Positions 42,479-51,495 are shown, numbered from the stretch's first letter. The stretch: DNA of 64,000 nucleotides from JBMNKL01 sp050952225 (GCA_050952225.1 JBMNKL010000001.1:62001-126000), one strand, 5' to 3'. Numbers and translations are program-made. Notes: generated from the letters alone by a model not told the origin.

Positions 42479-43927
42479 TTATTTCCTGTCCGCCGCCACC
42501 AATACCATCCCTTCTTCATCCACTCCCTGCACCGTGCCGCCCGCGGCAACTATTTCCATTAAAAGGTCAACCGTATCGGCGCCGAATTTTTCGCCCGGGC
42601 ATATTACAGCTATACCCGGGGGGTAAGGAGCGATAATATTCCTGCTGACGCGCCCGGCCGCGTTTTTCAATGGGATTCTTTCCGCCCTTGTATTCAGAAC
42701 TTCCAACGGTTCCATGACCTGTTCCGGTATTTCAAGCCGTTTTGTAAAGGACACGGCTTTATGTTTTTCTTCAGCCCGCACATGCGCCAGTCCCCGCAGT
42801 GCCTTGAAAAGGTATTCCACCGTTTCCGGCCCGTCTGCCACGGTTGCGATAAAAACAATATTGTGCAAATCCGACATTTCCGCCTGTATATTGTACTTCC
42901 TTCTAAGCAATTTTTCAGCATGAAACCCTGAAATGCCTATATCCGACAGGTTGACGGCGATCCTGGTAGGGTCATGGGTAAAACCCGGGAACTTTTTTGC
43001 ATTAAGGATTCGTATACCGCAATCCTCCACGTTTTCACCATACAGGCTTATTGAATCTATCAGCCTGTCCAGTGCCGCTTCTCCGTTTTTCTGCATTATT
43101 TCCCTCGCAATATCGAGAAACGCCATTATGATAAATGAAGGACTTGTGGTCTGGTAGATATCAAGAAAATAGCGGACCTTCTCCTTGTCTGCCCGTTTTG
43201 AGCCTACATGCAGGTAAGCGCCCTGAGTGAAAGCGGGAAGCGTTTTATGCGCACTTTGTACGCACAGGTCCGCCCCGGCTTCAAGCGCGCATACGGGAAG
43301 TCTCCTGTTAAAAACCAGGTGCGCGCCGTGGGCTTCGTCAACAATGAGTATTTTTCCATGTGCGTGGACTATTTCCGATATTTTTACAATATCACTGCAT
43401 ATGCCATAGTAGTTTGGTCTTGTAATCAGCACACCGGCCGCATCGGGCGCTTCGCTGAGGGCTTTTTCAACCGCTTCGGGCGTTATCCCGGTATTAATGC
43501 CATATTCATCCGAAAATTCGGGCAATATGTAGTATGGCTTTGCTCCGGCTATAAGCATCCCGTTGAACACTGCCCTGTGGGAATCCCTTCCTACTATTAG
43601 CCGCTGGCCCGGCTCGCACACGGCCGAAATGGCTGCATGCAATCCGACAGTGCTGCCGTTTACCAGGAAGAAACTCGCTTCGGCACCAAACGCTGCGGCG
43701 CAAAGCTCCTGTGCTTCCTTAACCACGCCCGATGGGGCATGGAGGTTATCGGTGTCAGGTAATTCTGTAAGATCAAGCTTTTCGATTCCGGATATAAAAC
43801 CGGAAGGAATACCTTTGCCGAGCTTGTGGCCCGGCATGTGGAAAGGGAGTGGGTTTGAATCCGCATAGGCTTTTATCGCATCAAAGATGGGAGTTTTCCA
43901 ATTACAGATGGTTTTCGCTCCTCTCAC
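42479..43927 (-). CDS. Orn/Lys/Arg decarboxylase family protein (YaaO-like)
   Basis: A 482-residue PLP enzyme of fold type I. The PLP lysine is in SAHKTLPAFTQGAYL; upstream are IVDEAHGAHLVF and NGSTVGLHAAISA. The N-terminus PLPFHMPGHKLGKG is specific for the compact arginine/lysine decarboxylases found in Firmicutes next to tmk. Product would be a polyamine precursor; which amino acid is used cannot be told. It starts with a GTG overlapping the coaX stop by four bases (GTGA). Confidence 0.92.
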   Translation of the reverse strand: MRGAKTICNWKTPIFDAIKAYADSNPLPFHMPGHKLGKGIPSGFISGIEKLDLTELPDTDNLHAPSGVVKEAQELCAAAFGAEASFFLVNGSTVGLHAAISAVCEPGQRLIVGRDSHRAVFNGMLIAGAKPYYILPEFSDEYGINTGITPEAVEKALSEAPDAAGVLITRPNYYGICSDIVKISEIVHAHGKILIVDEAHGAHLVFNRRLPVCALEAGADLCVQSAHKTLPAFTQGAYLHVGSKRADKEKVRYFLDIYQTTSPSFIIMAFLDIAREIMQKNGEAALDRLIDSISLYGENVEDCGIRILNAKKFPGFTHDPTRIAVNLSDIGISGFHAEKLLRRKYNIQAEMSDLHNIVFIATVADGPETVEYLFKALRGLAHVRAEEKHKAVSFTKRLEIPEQVMEPLEVLNTRAERIPLKNAAGRVSRNIIAPYPPGIAVICPGEKFGADTVDLLMEIVAAGGTVQGVDEEGMVLVAADRK

Positions 43928-44703
43928 GCATCAATCCTGTTTTTCTCGTATATTATCCTCAAGCCTTCCAGGGCAAGCAGCCGGTTCACCTCATCAATCA
44001 CATCCGCCTCGGATGCAATGAACCTGGCAAGCCCGCCTGTTGCTATGACCTTAATGCCTTCTTCCTTCATCTCTTTCTTGATTTTATTGACAAGGTGGTT
44101 CACCTGGCCCACATACCCGTGGAAAACGCCTGACTGTATACTTGCCAGGGTATTGCGGGCGATAACCGTTTCATGCTTGGTCAGGTCAATCTTGGGCAGC
44201 TTCGCAGTCCTTTGGTACAAGGCTTCCGCAGAAATCTTGATGCCGGGGCAGATTACCCCTCCAAGAAACTCGCCCTTCGACGATATTGCGTTAAAAGTGG
44301 TGGCGGTGCCAAAATCCACGACAATCACGGGTCCCCCGTATATCTCGTACGCCGCCACGGCGCTGACAATCCTGTCGGCGCCCAATTCCCTGGGATTTTC
44401 ATATTTAATATTTATCCCCGTTTTTATTCCGGGCCCAACCAGGATCGGGATCTTCTTTAAATATTTCCTGATGGCGTTCTCGAACGAATACATTATGGGA
44501 GGTACGACGGAAGCGATTATGATATTTTCCACTTCTGAAATATCCAGGTTGTTATAATTGAAAAAATTAACAAAATGCATTCCGAACTCATCGGATGTCC
44601 ATTCCTTGTTTGTGGACAGCTTCCAATGCGCCAATAGTTTACGGCCTTCATAAATTCCGAACCGCATGTTTGTATTTCCAATATTAGCAACAAGTAACAC
44701 CAA
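43924..44703 (-). CDS. coaX: Type III pantothenate kinase
   Basis: A 259-residue member of the ASKHA fold catalysing the first step of coenzyme A synthesis. Motifs: NIGNTNMRFGIYEG at the N-terminus, GADRIVSAVAAYE, VVDFGTATTFNAIS and ATGGLARFI. The usual first Asp (DxGNT) is Asn in this protein, a change seen as VNIGNTN in some relatives as far as I recall; activity is still likely. Start TTG at 44703 or GTG at 44700, both behind GGAGG. Confidence 0.93.
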   Translation of the reverse strand: MVLLVANIGNTNMRFGIYEGRKLLAHWKLSTNKEWTSDEFGMHFVNFFNYNNLDISEVENIIIASVVPPIMYSFENAIRKYLKKIPILVGPGIKTGINIKYENPRELGADRIVSAVAAYEIYGGPVIVVDFGTATTFNAISSKGEFLGGVICPGIKISAEALYQRTAKLPKIDLTKHETVIARNTLASIQSGVFHGYVGQVNHLVNKIKKEMKEEGIKVIATGGLARFIASEADVIDEVNRLLALEGLRIIYEKNRIDA

Positions 44704-44725
44704 GCAACCCTCCGCGTATGACCGA

Positions 44726-45049
44726 CTACAACTTTAAGCTCCTGATTTCTTTTATTTCAAGTTCTATTTCTTTTTCAAGCCTGATTATATCCTGTTTTAT
44801 ATCTTCAATCGTCTCTTCCGACCTGTTCTTGTAATTTGCCGGATATCTCCTCGGTTGCTGGGAATCCGTTTCCCTGCTCCTGTCGCGGCTGTAGCCCCTT
44901 TGCTGTCCGCCGTCACGTGAATACGGCTCTGATGCCTTTTGGGCGTCATACCTTTGACTCCTGCCCGGGCCCCGGCCACGGTGCCTGCCCGGATTTCTCT
45001 GCGTGTATGAGCCGCCTGTATTCTGATTCTCATAACGCTTTCTTGCCAT
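44726..45049 (-). CDS. Arg/Gly/Gln-rich small basic protein
   Basis: A 107-residue protein of unknown function. Residues 1-75 are low complexity, rich in Arg, Gly, Gln, Ser and Tyr (RGRGPGRSQRY, RDGGQQRGYSRDRSR), reminiscent of RNA-binding RG tails. Residues 80-107 form an acidic amphipathic helix (EDIKQDIIRLEKEIELEIKE). AGGAGG before the ATG and a strong promoter support a real gene. It leads the probable operon coaX-decarboxylase-tmk-yaaQ-yaaR-holB-yaaT. Confidence 0.72.
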   Translation of the reverse strand: MARKRYENQNTGGSYTQRNPGRHRGRGPGRSQRYDAQKASEPYSRDGGQQRGYSRDRSRETDSQQPRRYPANYKNRSEETIEDIKQDIIRLEKEIELEIKEIRSLKL

Positions 45050-45080
45050 CTTATACCTCCTAATGTAAAGCAGTAAATCT

Positions 45081-45109
45081 ATTGTATTTTAAAAGGGTTG
45101 ACAAGTCAA
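45081..45109 (-). promoter_or_regulatory. Strong promoter of the RG-rich/coaX/tmk operon
   Basis: On the minus strand TTGACT (45109-45104), exactly 17 bases, TACAAT (45086-45081). The start would be near 45073, about 25 bases before the ATG. Confidence 0.72.
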
Positions 45110-45112
45110 CCC
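45095..45112. promoter_or_regulatory. Inverted repeat overlapping the -35 box
   Basis: GGGTTGAC-AA-GTCAACCC, 8-base arms around two bases, spans the -35 and part of the spacer. As DNA it looks like a dimer-binding operator. BirA, encoded just upstream, usually binds longer split sites, so the regulator is unknown. The rest of the 45050-45211 gap shows no gene. Confidence 0.55.
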
Positions 45113-45211
45113 CAGCAGCCTTGCGGCATTCACGCCCTGTATGGAGTCAGGAGCGCAGGCCGGGACATGCCCTGCCGAGGAAAAATATCATCGCTAAAAC
45201 AGTACACATAA

Positions 45212-46219
45212 TCAGACATAGCCGTATATGCCCCTGACTGAAACCTCGCCCGATAAAAGTTCGCGCCGGACGCCGTCATCACAGTCTACCAGTAGCCTGC
45301 CGTCCGCTGTTATACCGGATGCTGTGCCGCTATATTCCGCTCCCCTTATGGCAAAACGGACCTGCCTGCCAAGAGTGACGGAATATTCACGCCATTTGTC
45401 AAGTATAGCTTCATAGCTGCCGTCGAGCACGAGTTTTAAAGTCTTGTCGAGCTCCTTCAATACGGCGCGGATAAGCGCCAGCTTTGAAGGAAATACCACA
45501 CCGTCCTTCTTTTGCCCGTCAATCGCCATTTTTAATGAAATGGCCTTGTCCTTGAGCTCTTCCGTAAATTCTCCGGCATCCTGGGAATAATTAATGCCGA
45601 TGCCGATAACAACGTAATTCATCCTGTCCGGCTCAGAGTTCATTTCCATCAGGATACCGCAAACTTTTTTCCCGTCGATTACCAAATCATTGGGCCATTT
45701 TATGCCCACCCGCATACCTGTCGCCAGGCATATGGCCTCCGCCACGGCCACTGCCGCCGCCAGCGCAAGTATTTGCGCCTCTGCCGGCGCCATCGGCGGT
45801 CTTAATACGGAAGAAATGTAAATGCCGCTGTCAGCCGGCGACAGCCACTTTCTCCCCAGCCTGCCCTTTCCTTCCGTCTGCTGCCCGGCTACAATTGTCA
45901 GTCCGTCCGGACAACCTTCTGCCGCAAGCTTTTTTGCATATTCATTGGTTGAATCCACCTTGTCAATATACCTGGTTTCACGCCCGATAACCAAAGTGCC
46001 AAGCTCGTGGGCAATCTCAAACGAATTTAGCCTTTCACCCGTGGAAAGGAGCCTGTAACCTTTCCTGGGAGAACCTTCAATTGAATAGCCTTCTCGCCTG
46101 AGAGCTTTTATATGCTTCCATACTGCCGTTCTTGATACTCCAAGCAGATGGCCGAGCCCGCCTCCTGATACGAAACCGGGAGACGCCTCTTTTAATTGCT
46201 GTAATACTTTATATTTCAA
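45212..46219 (-). CDS. birA: Bifunctional biotin-[acetyl-CoA carboxylase] ligase / biotin repressor
   Basis: A 335-residue BirA. Residues 1-60 form a winged helix (GHLLGVSRTAVWKHIKALRR), so it can repress biotin genes. The ligase core has VDSTNEYAKKLAAEG, QTEGKGRLGRKWLSP (the adenylate-binding GxGRxGR) and GIKWPNDLVIDGKKVCGILMEM, and a C-terminal SH3-like domain. It attaches biotin to carboxylase subunits. TTG start with AGGAGG five bases upstream. Confidence 0.96.
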   Translation of the reverse strand: MKYKVLQQLKEASPGFVSGGGLGHLLGVSRTAVWKHIKALRREGYSIEGSPRKGYRLLSTGERLNSFEIAHELGTLVIGRETRYIDKVDSTNEYAKKLAAEGCPDGLTIVAGQQTEGKGRLGRKWLSPADSGIYISSVLRPPMAPAEAQILALAAAVAVAEAICLATGMRVGIKWPNDLVIDGKKVCGILMEMNSEPDRMNYVVIGIGINYSQDAGEFTEELKDKAISLKMAIDGQKKDGVVFPSKLALIRAVLKELDKTLKLVLDGSYEAILDKWREYSVTLGRQVRFAIRGAEYSGTASGITADGRLLVDCDDGVRRELLSGEVSVRGIYGYV

Positions 46220-46239
46220 TTTTTCCTCCTGGGAAGGGA

Positions 46240-46866
46240 TTAATACCCGTTCATGTCCGGGATTCTCAGTGTATAGGTACGCCCGTCCCGTTTATATGAA
46301 AATATGGCCAGGCGCCCTTCACCGTACTCGATACATTCCGCTTTTCCCTCATCGCACAGCTTCTTGAATAAAAAGTACAAAAGCGTATCATTCAGGTCTT
46401 CATGCTCTTCTTTCAGTTCTTCCAAAAGGTTGCCCAGGTAGAGGTCCTGGGAGTTGCTGTATAAAACAGGCGTATCCAGGCTTCTCCCGGACACACTTAT
46501 ATTATCGCCAATGATGGTGCTGGTGATTAACGCTTCCGGAAGCCTGTAGCTGCCAAATACGTATTTTTCTATCGGGACAATGGAATCCCGGTATAGCTGC
46601 ATTACTTCAGGATAAGCTCTCCCGGCTTCGTATAACAGGCTGTCGGCTACATAGCAGTATTTCGGCTGTACTTCAAGCTTAAGGCATCTATATGCTGACG
46701 ATACGTACTTTTCATAATCATCTCTCGGGTTCAGCAACGCAGTAATGCACTTTTTCACAACACCGTCAATAAGCGCCTCCCGGCTATACCATTCTGATAG
46801 CTTGATGCCGCATTCGACGGCATTCTCCGCTTTGTCGGCAGGTATGTAAAAATAAACCTCTACCAC
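46240..46866 (-). CDS. Hypothetical protein
   Basis: About 208 residues, no family recognised. It begins VVEVYFYIPADKAENAVECG, is cytoplasmic, has no membrane helix or signal peptide, and mixes predicted strands and helices with an acidic patch (LLEELKEEHEDLND). Its C-terminus ends YTLRIPDMNGY. A GTG at 46866 is better placed behind GAGGTGAG than the GTG at 46875. It is 21 bases upstream of birA on the same strand and could be cotranscribed with it. Confidence 0.7.
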   Translation of the reverse strand: MVEVYFYIPADKAENAVECGIKLSEWYSREALIDGVVKKCITALLNPRDDYEKYVSSAYRCLKLEVQPKYCYVADSLLYEAGRAYPEVMQLYRDSIVPIEKYVFGSYRLPEALITSTIIGDNISVSGRSLDTPVLYSNSQDLYLGNLLEELKEEHEDLNDTLLYFLFKKLCDEGKAECIEYGEGRLAIFSYKRDGRTYTLRIPDMNGY

Positions 46867-46948
46867 ATATCTCACCTCAGAATGTATTTCTAACTAATAA
46901 CAATTCATCTCCAGCGCTATTTTCGCATTGTCTTCTGTGCCATTCCCG

Positions 46949-48058
46949 TTATAATCCGCCCTGCATCCTTTTGAATATGCCTTCAAGGTCCGCAGCCGAT
47001 ACAGGTCTTATATTATAGGACGTATTTGACTTTGTAACGCTTGCTGCCGCATACCTGGCTATTTCATCGTCCCGGAGGACAGGAGGATTGCCTATGAGAG
47101 ATTTCATTTCCGCATCAAGCGTGTCAATGCTATCCATTCCCATAAGACTCAATATGTCGTCAATTTTACTCTTTGCGTACTCGTAATTGAACCTGAAATA
47201 CTCGCCGATGAAGTAGCCGTTGGCCCTTCCATGAGGTATGTCCTTGAATATGGTGTAATAATAGCCTGCCGCATGGATGAAAGTAGTACGGGTATGGGTT
47301 ATGACCATCCCCCCAAGCATGGACATGTATAGCAGGTTTTCACGGTCCTTTCGGGAAATATTACCGCTTTTCAGACAGGCTAAGCTTTGCCCGAACAGGC
47401 GTATGCCCTCACGCGCAAATATATCGGTGAGCGGAGTGCTTCTTTTACTGATATAACCTTCGATACAGTGGGTTAATGTATCAACAGCCGTATCTACCGT
47501 TACATTATACGGCATGCTTTCCGTGTAGCGCGGATCAAGAAATGCAATCACGGGAAAAGTGTCAGGTGTTCCAAAACTGGTTTTCTCCTGCTCCTTGCGC
47601 CTTGTAAGCACCGAGAACGGGGTCACTTCGCTTCCCGTGCCGGCAGTGGTCGGTATTGCTATAATAGGCAGCGGCTTGTTTTGAAAAACGTTTGAAAAAA
47701 GCTGTTCCGGCTCAATATCGTTGACAGCAAGAACCGCGACGGCTTTTGACGCATCAAGGGGCGAACCGCCGCCTATCCCGACGATAAATCCGGCGTTGGC
47801 TTTTTTCGCCGCAATCCCCCCTGCCTTAACCGTCTCAAGGGAAGGATTGTTTTCTACTTTATCAAAAATTTCATATTCAATATTCAGCCCGTCAAGTACC
47901 CCGCAAATATCTGAAAGAGCCCCGCTGGCTTTAGCCGACCGGCCTCCGGTTACTATAAGCGCCTTTCTGCCTAATCCTGACATTTCTTTGCTGTTTTTTT
48001 TGACACAGTCCTCGCCAAAATAAACCTTGGTTGGCATTTGAAAATTAAATTGCATCAT
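46949..48058 (-). CDS. Iron-containing alcohol dehydrogenase
   Basis: A 369-residue group III dehydrogenase, close in layout to butanol dehydrogenases. NAD site: GIGGGSPLDASKAVAVL; metal ligands in DTAVDTLTHCIEGYIS and HGRANGYFIGEYFR; the N-terminus FNFQMPTKVYFGEDCV is typical. It likely reduces aldehydes in fermentation. GGAGG lies six bases before the first of two adjacent ATGs. A copy of the dispersed structured repeat lies 153 bases upstream. Confidence 0.94.
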   Translation of the reverse strand: MMQFNFQMPTKVYFGEDCVKKNSKEMSGLGRKALIVTGGRSAKASGALSDICGVLDGLNIEYEIFDKVENNPSLETVKAGGIAAKKANAGFIVGIGGGSPLDASKAVAVLAVNDIEPEQLFSNVFQNKPLPIIAIPTTAGTGSEVTPFSVLTRRKEQEKTSFGTPDTFPVIAFLDPRYTESMPYNVTVDTAVDTLTHCIEGYISKRSTPLTDIFAREGIRLFGQSLACLKSGNISRKDRENLLYMSMLGGMVITHTRTTFIHAAGYYYTIFKDIPHGRANGYFIGEYFRFNYEYAKSKIDDILSLMGMDSIDTLDAEMKSLIGNPPVLRDDEIARYAAASVTKSNTSYNIRPVSAADLEGIFKRMQGGL

Positions 48059-48210
48059 ACAGTACCTCCTTTTCCCCTATTATAATATATATAACCCGGG
48101 TGGGAAAGCAAATAGCCATAATCTTCTGCCGGTTCTGAATCATGGTACGCAGGCGCGGTGTTAAGGCCCTGCTTGCACGCGGGTGCGGGTCAGGGCAAAA
48201 ATCATTCCCG

Positions 48211-48372
48211 GGCAGGGCGGCTTGCAATTTGAGATTTAGTGGAGGAATGGCTGCAGGGTGTTTGTCCTGGTGATACTTGAACGCGGAACCCTTGAGGAAT
48301 ACCCGTAATACTTCGGCATGGACGCCGAAGTCGCTTGTCCTGAGCCATGGATGGCGAATGACAAGCGCCCGC
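48211..48372. repeat. Dispersed structured repeat, copy B
   Basis: About 162 bases matching copy A at 34905-35063 in the same orientation. The hairpin ACTTCGGC/GCCGAAGT (48310-48331) is identical, and the adjoining stem is CGCTTGTC/GACAAGCG (48332-48339 with 48360-48367), the compensated version of the stem in copy A. The start GGGCAGGGCGGCTTGCA also occurs inverted at about 48709-48725. Confidence 0.75.
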
Positions 48373-48498
48373 GTTGAAGTGAGACAGGACATTACAGCCT
48401 GCCCACCATCTTTTACTTTTGCACGGCTTGCATGGGGATGCGGGGCAAGACATCTTATGAAAACGACTTGGCGAATCCCGCATATGCCAAATCAAGGT

Positions 48499-48607
48499 GA
48501 GGCAAATCCGCCACATAAGGCGGATTTTGTTGGGTGAGGCAAATCCGCCACATAAGGCGGATTTTGTTGGGTGAGCCAAATCCGCCACATAAGGCGGATT
48601 TAGCTGG
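48499..48607. repeat. Tandem array of a 37-base hairpin unit (about 3 copies)
   Basis: Units at 48499-48535, 48536-48572 and 48573-48607. Copies one and two are identical; the third differs by one base and a diverged end. Each carries the 9-base-pair hairpin AAATCCGCC-ACATAA-GGCGGATTT. The array lies between the iron dehydrogenase and cphA. Confidence 0.85.
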
Positions 48608-48788
48608 AAATGACACGGATGTCATTAGAAGCGGCTGAACAAAAACAAGGGCATATGTGCTGGAGTCGCCCGGAGCTTTCATTCGATGCCCTGACCCGCA
48701 TCCGCGTGCAAGCCGCCCTGCCCGCCAGATTCTTCCTCGCCCGCCCTGGCTCACGGTCTCTGATCCCCGGTTTCCGGCTTCCGGTTTC

Positions 48789-51455
48789 TTACCCCGCTGC
48801 AGTTCCGCGCAATCCCTGTGCCGCTTTTTCCATTTTTTCTTTATTTTCTTTCCTGCCCAGTATTGTGCGGCATTTCTCGATTGCTTCAATCGCCGGCTCC
48901 AGCGATTCATAAAAGAGGACGACCATTTCACCGGGTGACGCTTCCAGTATCGCAGTCTCAAAAGCTTTTGCTTCGGAATAGATTACGCTTATACGCTGCG
49001 GGCTCATGCCTTCTTCTACAGCCGCACTATACAGCATATCTGCCACTTCCCCGGCTTTTCTTCCCCTAAGGTCACTATCCTCTTTTATATACAGCTTTGT
49101 GAATGAACGGCCGCAAATCCTCCCCACTTCATGTATGCATTCATTTCTCCTGTCCCCGGGCATTCCGATTACTCCTGTGAAGCCGGTTGCGCGAAAGCTT
49201 CGTATCATCCCGGCAACTGCGCGGTACCCGGCTGCATTATGAGCGTAATCAAGCATCACGGTGAAGTCTCCCATATCAAACATATTGAATCTTCCCGGGT
49301 TGGAAACCAGGTCGGGTTTAAAGCTCATAACCCCGGTCCTGACAGTAACTGCGGGTATTCCAAGGGCTAAAAGCGCGGATATTGCGGCAAGCGAATTCTC
49401 AATATTGCACAGTGCCTTGCCCTGATAGGTAATTGGTATTTCTGCGATGCGGGCAATAAAAGTTTCGCAATTCCCGCATGACGTGTATATGGAGCCTTCC
49501 CTTACGTACACGACGCGGTTTCCCGTTTTCATTTCATGAATGAGCACATTGTCGTAATCAGTCGAAAAAAGCAGTATTTTGCAGCTTACCCGGTTCATGA
49601 GCCACGGCGCCATTTTGTCATCAGCGTTTATAATGGCAGTGCCGCCCGGTTTTACCGCTTCCACAACCAGCGACTTGACCTTGGCCATCTCCTCGAGCGT
49701 ATCTATCCCGTCAATTCCAAGATGGTCATCATTTATATTGACAATAACCCCGACATCTGCAAGGTCATACCCAAGTCCCCGCTTGATAATGCCGCCCCTG
49801 GCGGTTTCAAGCACAGCGGCCTCCACCCTGGTGTCCTTCAACACCCTTGCAGCGCTTAATGCGCCGGTGTTATCGCCTTTTTGCACGCATTCGCCGCCTA
49901 TATAGATGCCGCTTGTTGAAGTCATCCCCACAACCGTACCGTTTAAAGCCAATGTGTGCGCAATCATTCTCGTAACCGTCGTTTTCCCGTTTGTGCCTGT
50001 AACCGATATAATCGGAACGCTTGCCGGTGTGCCGGGCGGAAACATGAAGTCCAGGATATCGCCGGCCACATCCATTGGCTTGCCTTCCGTGGGATAAATG
50101 TGCATACGCAGGCCAGGCGCGGAATTCACCTCAATAACGGCTCCGTTTTGACCGTCAAGCGGCTTTGATATGTCATTGCATGTAATGTCTACACCGGCAA
50201 TATCCAGTTTCAATAATTTGGCTGCTTTCACCGCCAGCCGGGCATTATGCGGATGGACCAGCCGGGTGCAATCCCTGGCCGTTCCCCCGGTGCTTAAGTT
50301 TCCGTTATTGCGCAGCATCACTTTTTCACCTTGCGGCGGGATGCTGTTTTCGTTATACCCGGCTTTTGCCAGTGTCTGCCTGGACATGTCATCCGTTTTT
50401 ATAACGGTGAGAGGTTTTTCATGGCCGGATCCTCTCAGTGGGTTCTTGTTTTCTGTTTCTATCAATTCCCTGATTGTGCTTTTCCCGTCTCCAACCACAC
50501 AGGGCGGAATCCTTTCGGCCGCCGCAACCATTTTGTTTCCGACCACCAGCAGCCTGTAGTCCTTTCCGGGGATATACCTTTCCACGATTACGGCATGACT
50601 ATGCCTGATAGCCGTCTGGAACGCTTCTTCCAGTTCCTTGCCGCTTGATATGTTTGTAAACACGCCTTTGCCCTGGTTTGCGTCAAAAGGTTTCAACACC
50701 ACGGGAAAACCTATGCTTGCCGCAACAGCAGCCGCAGATCTGGCCGAATATGCGACATCTCCCTGCGGGACAGGTATGCCGGCTTCCGATAATACCTGTT
50801 TTGTCAGATGTTTGTTGCCGGCCATATCAACCGCAATGCAGGAAGACCTGTCGGTTAATGAAGCCTCCAAAAGCCTCGTGTACTTTCCGTTGCCAAGCTG
50901 CAGTATACTGGAATGCTCCAGGCAGACTGCCGGAATATTTCTTTTTCGCGCCTCGGCGTAAATTGCCCCGGTACTTATCCCCAGGTCCGTTTCCGCCGCG
51001 ATTTTGGCAAGATGCTCAGTAATCCTGCCGATATCGGGCATTATCTTGCTTGCCAGCATATTTACGATTTCAACCGAAACCAGGAGACATTCTATGGCAA
51101 ATTTTTCATTCCTGAACTCAAATATAACCTGGTAAACGGACGGCAGGTCCGTTGACCTGCTTTTCCCGTAGTGCACGTCGTAATTCATCATGCTTTGCAG
51201 CTCAAGCGCCATATGCTCCGTTACATGCGCTATATAGGTCCCTTCCTTGAGCCTTTCGACAAATCCGCCTTCATAGCCGAGAGAACAACAATGTTTGCGA
51301 AGGCCCGGCAAAATCTGCAACAGCCGTTCATTAAATAATTCCAGCTGGTTGGTGGGTGTGTCATATAATTCTCCGATATCCACAACAGCTTTTATTACAG
51401 GTCTGTGGCTGTAAATGTTTCTTCCTTTAAACGATTGTATATCAATAATATCCAC
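48789..51455 (-). CDS. cphA: Cyanophycin synthetase
   Basis: An 888-residue CphA that polymerises Asp and Arg into cyanophycin, a nitrogen and carbon store. An N-terminal domain of about 160 residues is followed by an ATP-grasp domain (VVLKPFDANQGKGVFTNI, VIVERYIPGKDYRLLVV, VIEVNSAPGLRMH) and a C-terminal Mur-ligase domain (ISVTGTNGKTTVTRMIAH). Length is at the upper end of the family, with a Lys/Glu-rich C-terminal extension. GTG start behind GGAGGAG. The nuclease-free cyanophycinase gene follows upstream with 40 bases between, so synthesis and breakdown genes are co-transcribed. Confidence 0.97.
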   Translation of the reverse strand: MDIIDIQSFKGRNIYSHRPVIKAVVDIGELYDTPTNQLELFNERLLQILPGLRKHCCSLGYEGGFVERLKEGTYIAHVTEHMALELQSMMNYDVHYGKSRSTDLPSVYQVIFEFRNEKFAIECLLVSVEIVNMLASKIMPDIGRITEHLAKIAAETDLGISTGAIYAEARKRNIPAVCLEHSSILQLGNGKYTRLLEASLTDRSSCIAVDMAGNKHLTKQVLSEAGIPVPQGDVAYSARSAAAVAASIGFPVVLKPFDANQGKGVFTNISSGKELEEAFQTAIRHSHAVIVERYIPGKDYRLLVVGNKMVAAAERIPPCVVGDGKSTIRELIETENKNPLRGSGHEKPLTVIKTDDMSRQTLAKAGYNENSIPPQGEKVMLRNNGNLSTGGTARDCTRLVHPHNARLAVKAAKLLKLDIAGVDITCNDISKPLDGQNGAVIEVNSAPGLRMHIYPTEGKPMDVAGDILDFMFPPGTPASVPIISVTGTNGKTTVTRMIAHTLALNGTVVGMTSTSGIYIGGECVQKGDNTGALSAARVLKDTRVEAAVLETARGGIIKRGLGYDLADVGVIVNINDDHLGIDGIDTLEEMAKVKSLVVEAVKPGGTAIINADDKMAPWLMNRVSCKILLFSTDYDNVLIHEMKTGNRVVYVREGSIYTSCGNCETFIARIAEIPITYQGKALCNIENSLAAISALLALGIPAVTVRTGVMSFKPDLVSNPGRFNMFDMGDFTVMLDYAHNAAGYRAVAGMIRSFRATGFTGVIGMPGDRRNECIHEVGRICGRSFTKLYIKEDSDLRGRKAGEVADMLYSAAVEEGMSPQRISVIYSEAKAFETAILEASPGEMVVLFYESLEPAIEAIEKCRTILGRKENKEKMEKAAQGLRGTAAG

Positions 51456-51495
51456 AAATTCTCCTCCATATCGTTTTCAATTACCGTCTCTCAAC

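Larger units (their letters stand above)
48171..48713. repeat. Element bounded by 27-base inverted repeats
   Basis: GCTTGCACGCGGGTGCGGGT continuing to 48197 is repeated in inverted form at 48687-48713 with a single mismatch over 27 bases. Between the arms lie the dispersed repeat copy B and the 37-base tandem array, and no gene. GCCCT abuts the left arm (48166-48170) and recurs one base beyond the right arm (48715-48719), a possible target duplication. It could be a small non-autonomous mobile element; no transposase is visible. Confidence 0.6.

Noticed and set aside
48202..48588. Open frames with RLRRPCRSITGIPQGF-type translation in both repeat copies (also 34830-35096)
   Set aside because: They come from the structured repeat; indels between copies break the frames and there is no ribosome binding site.
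48499..48607. Tandem repeat considered as a CRISPR array
   Set aside because: The units abut with no unique spacers and no cas genes are present.
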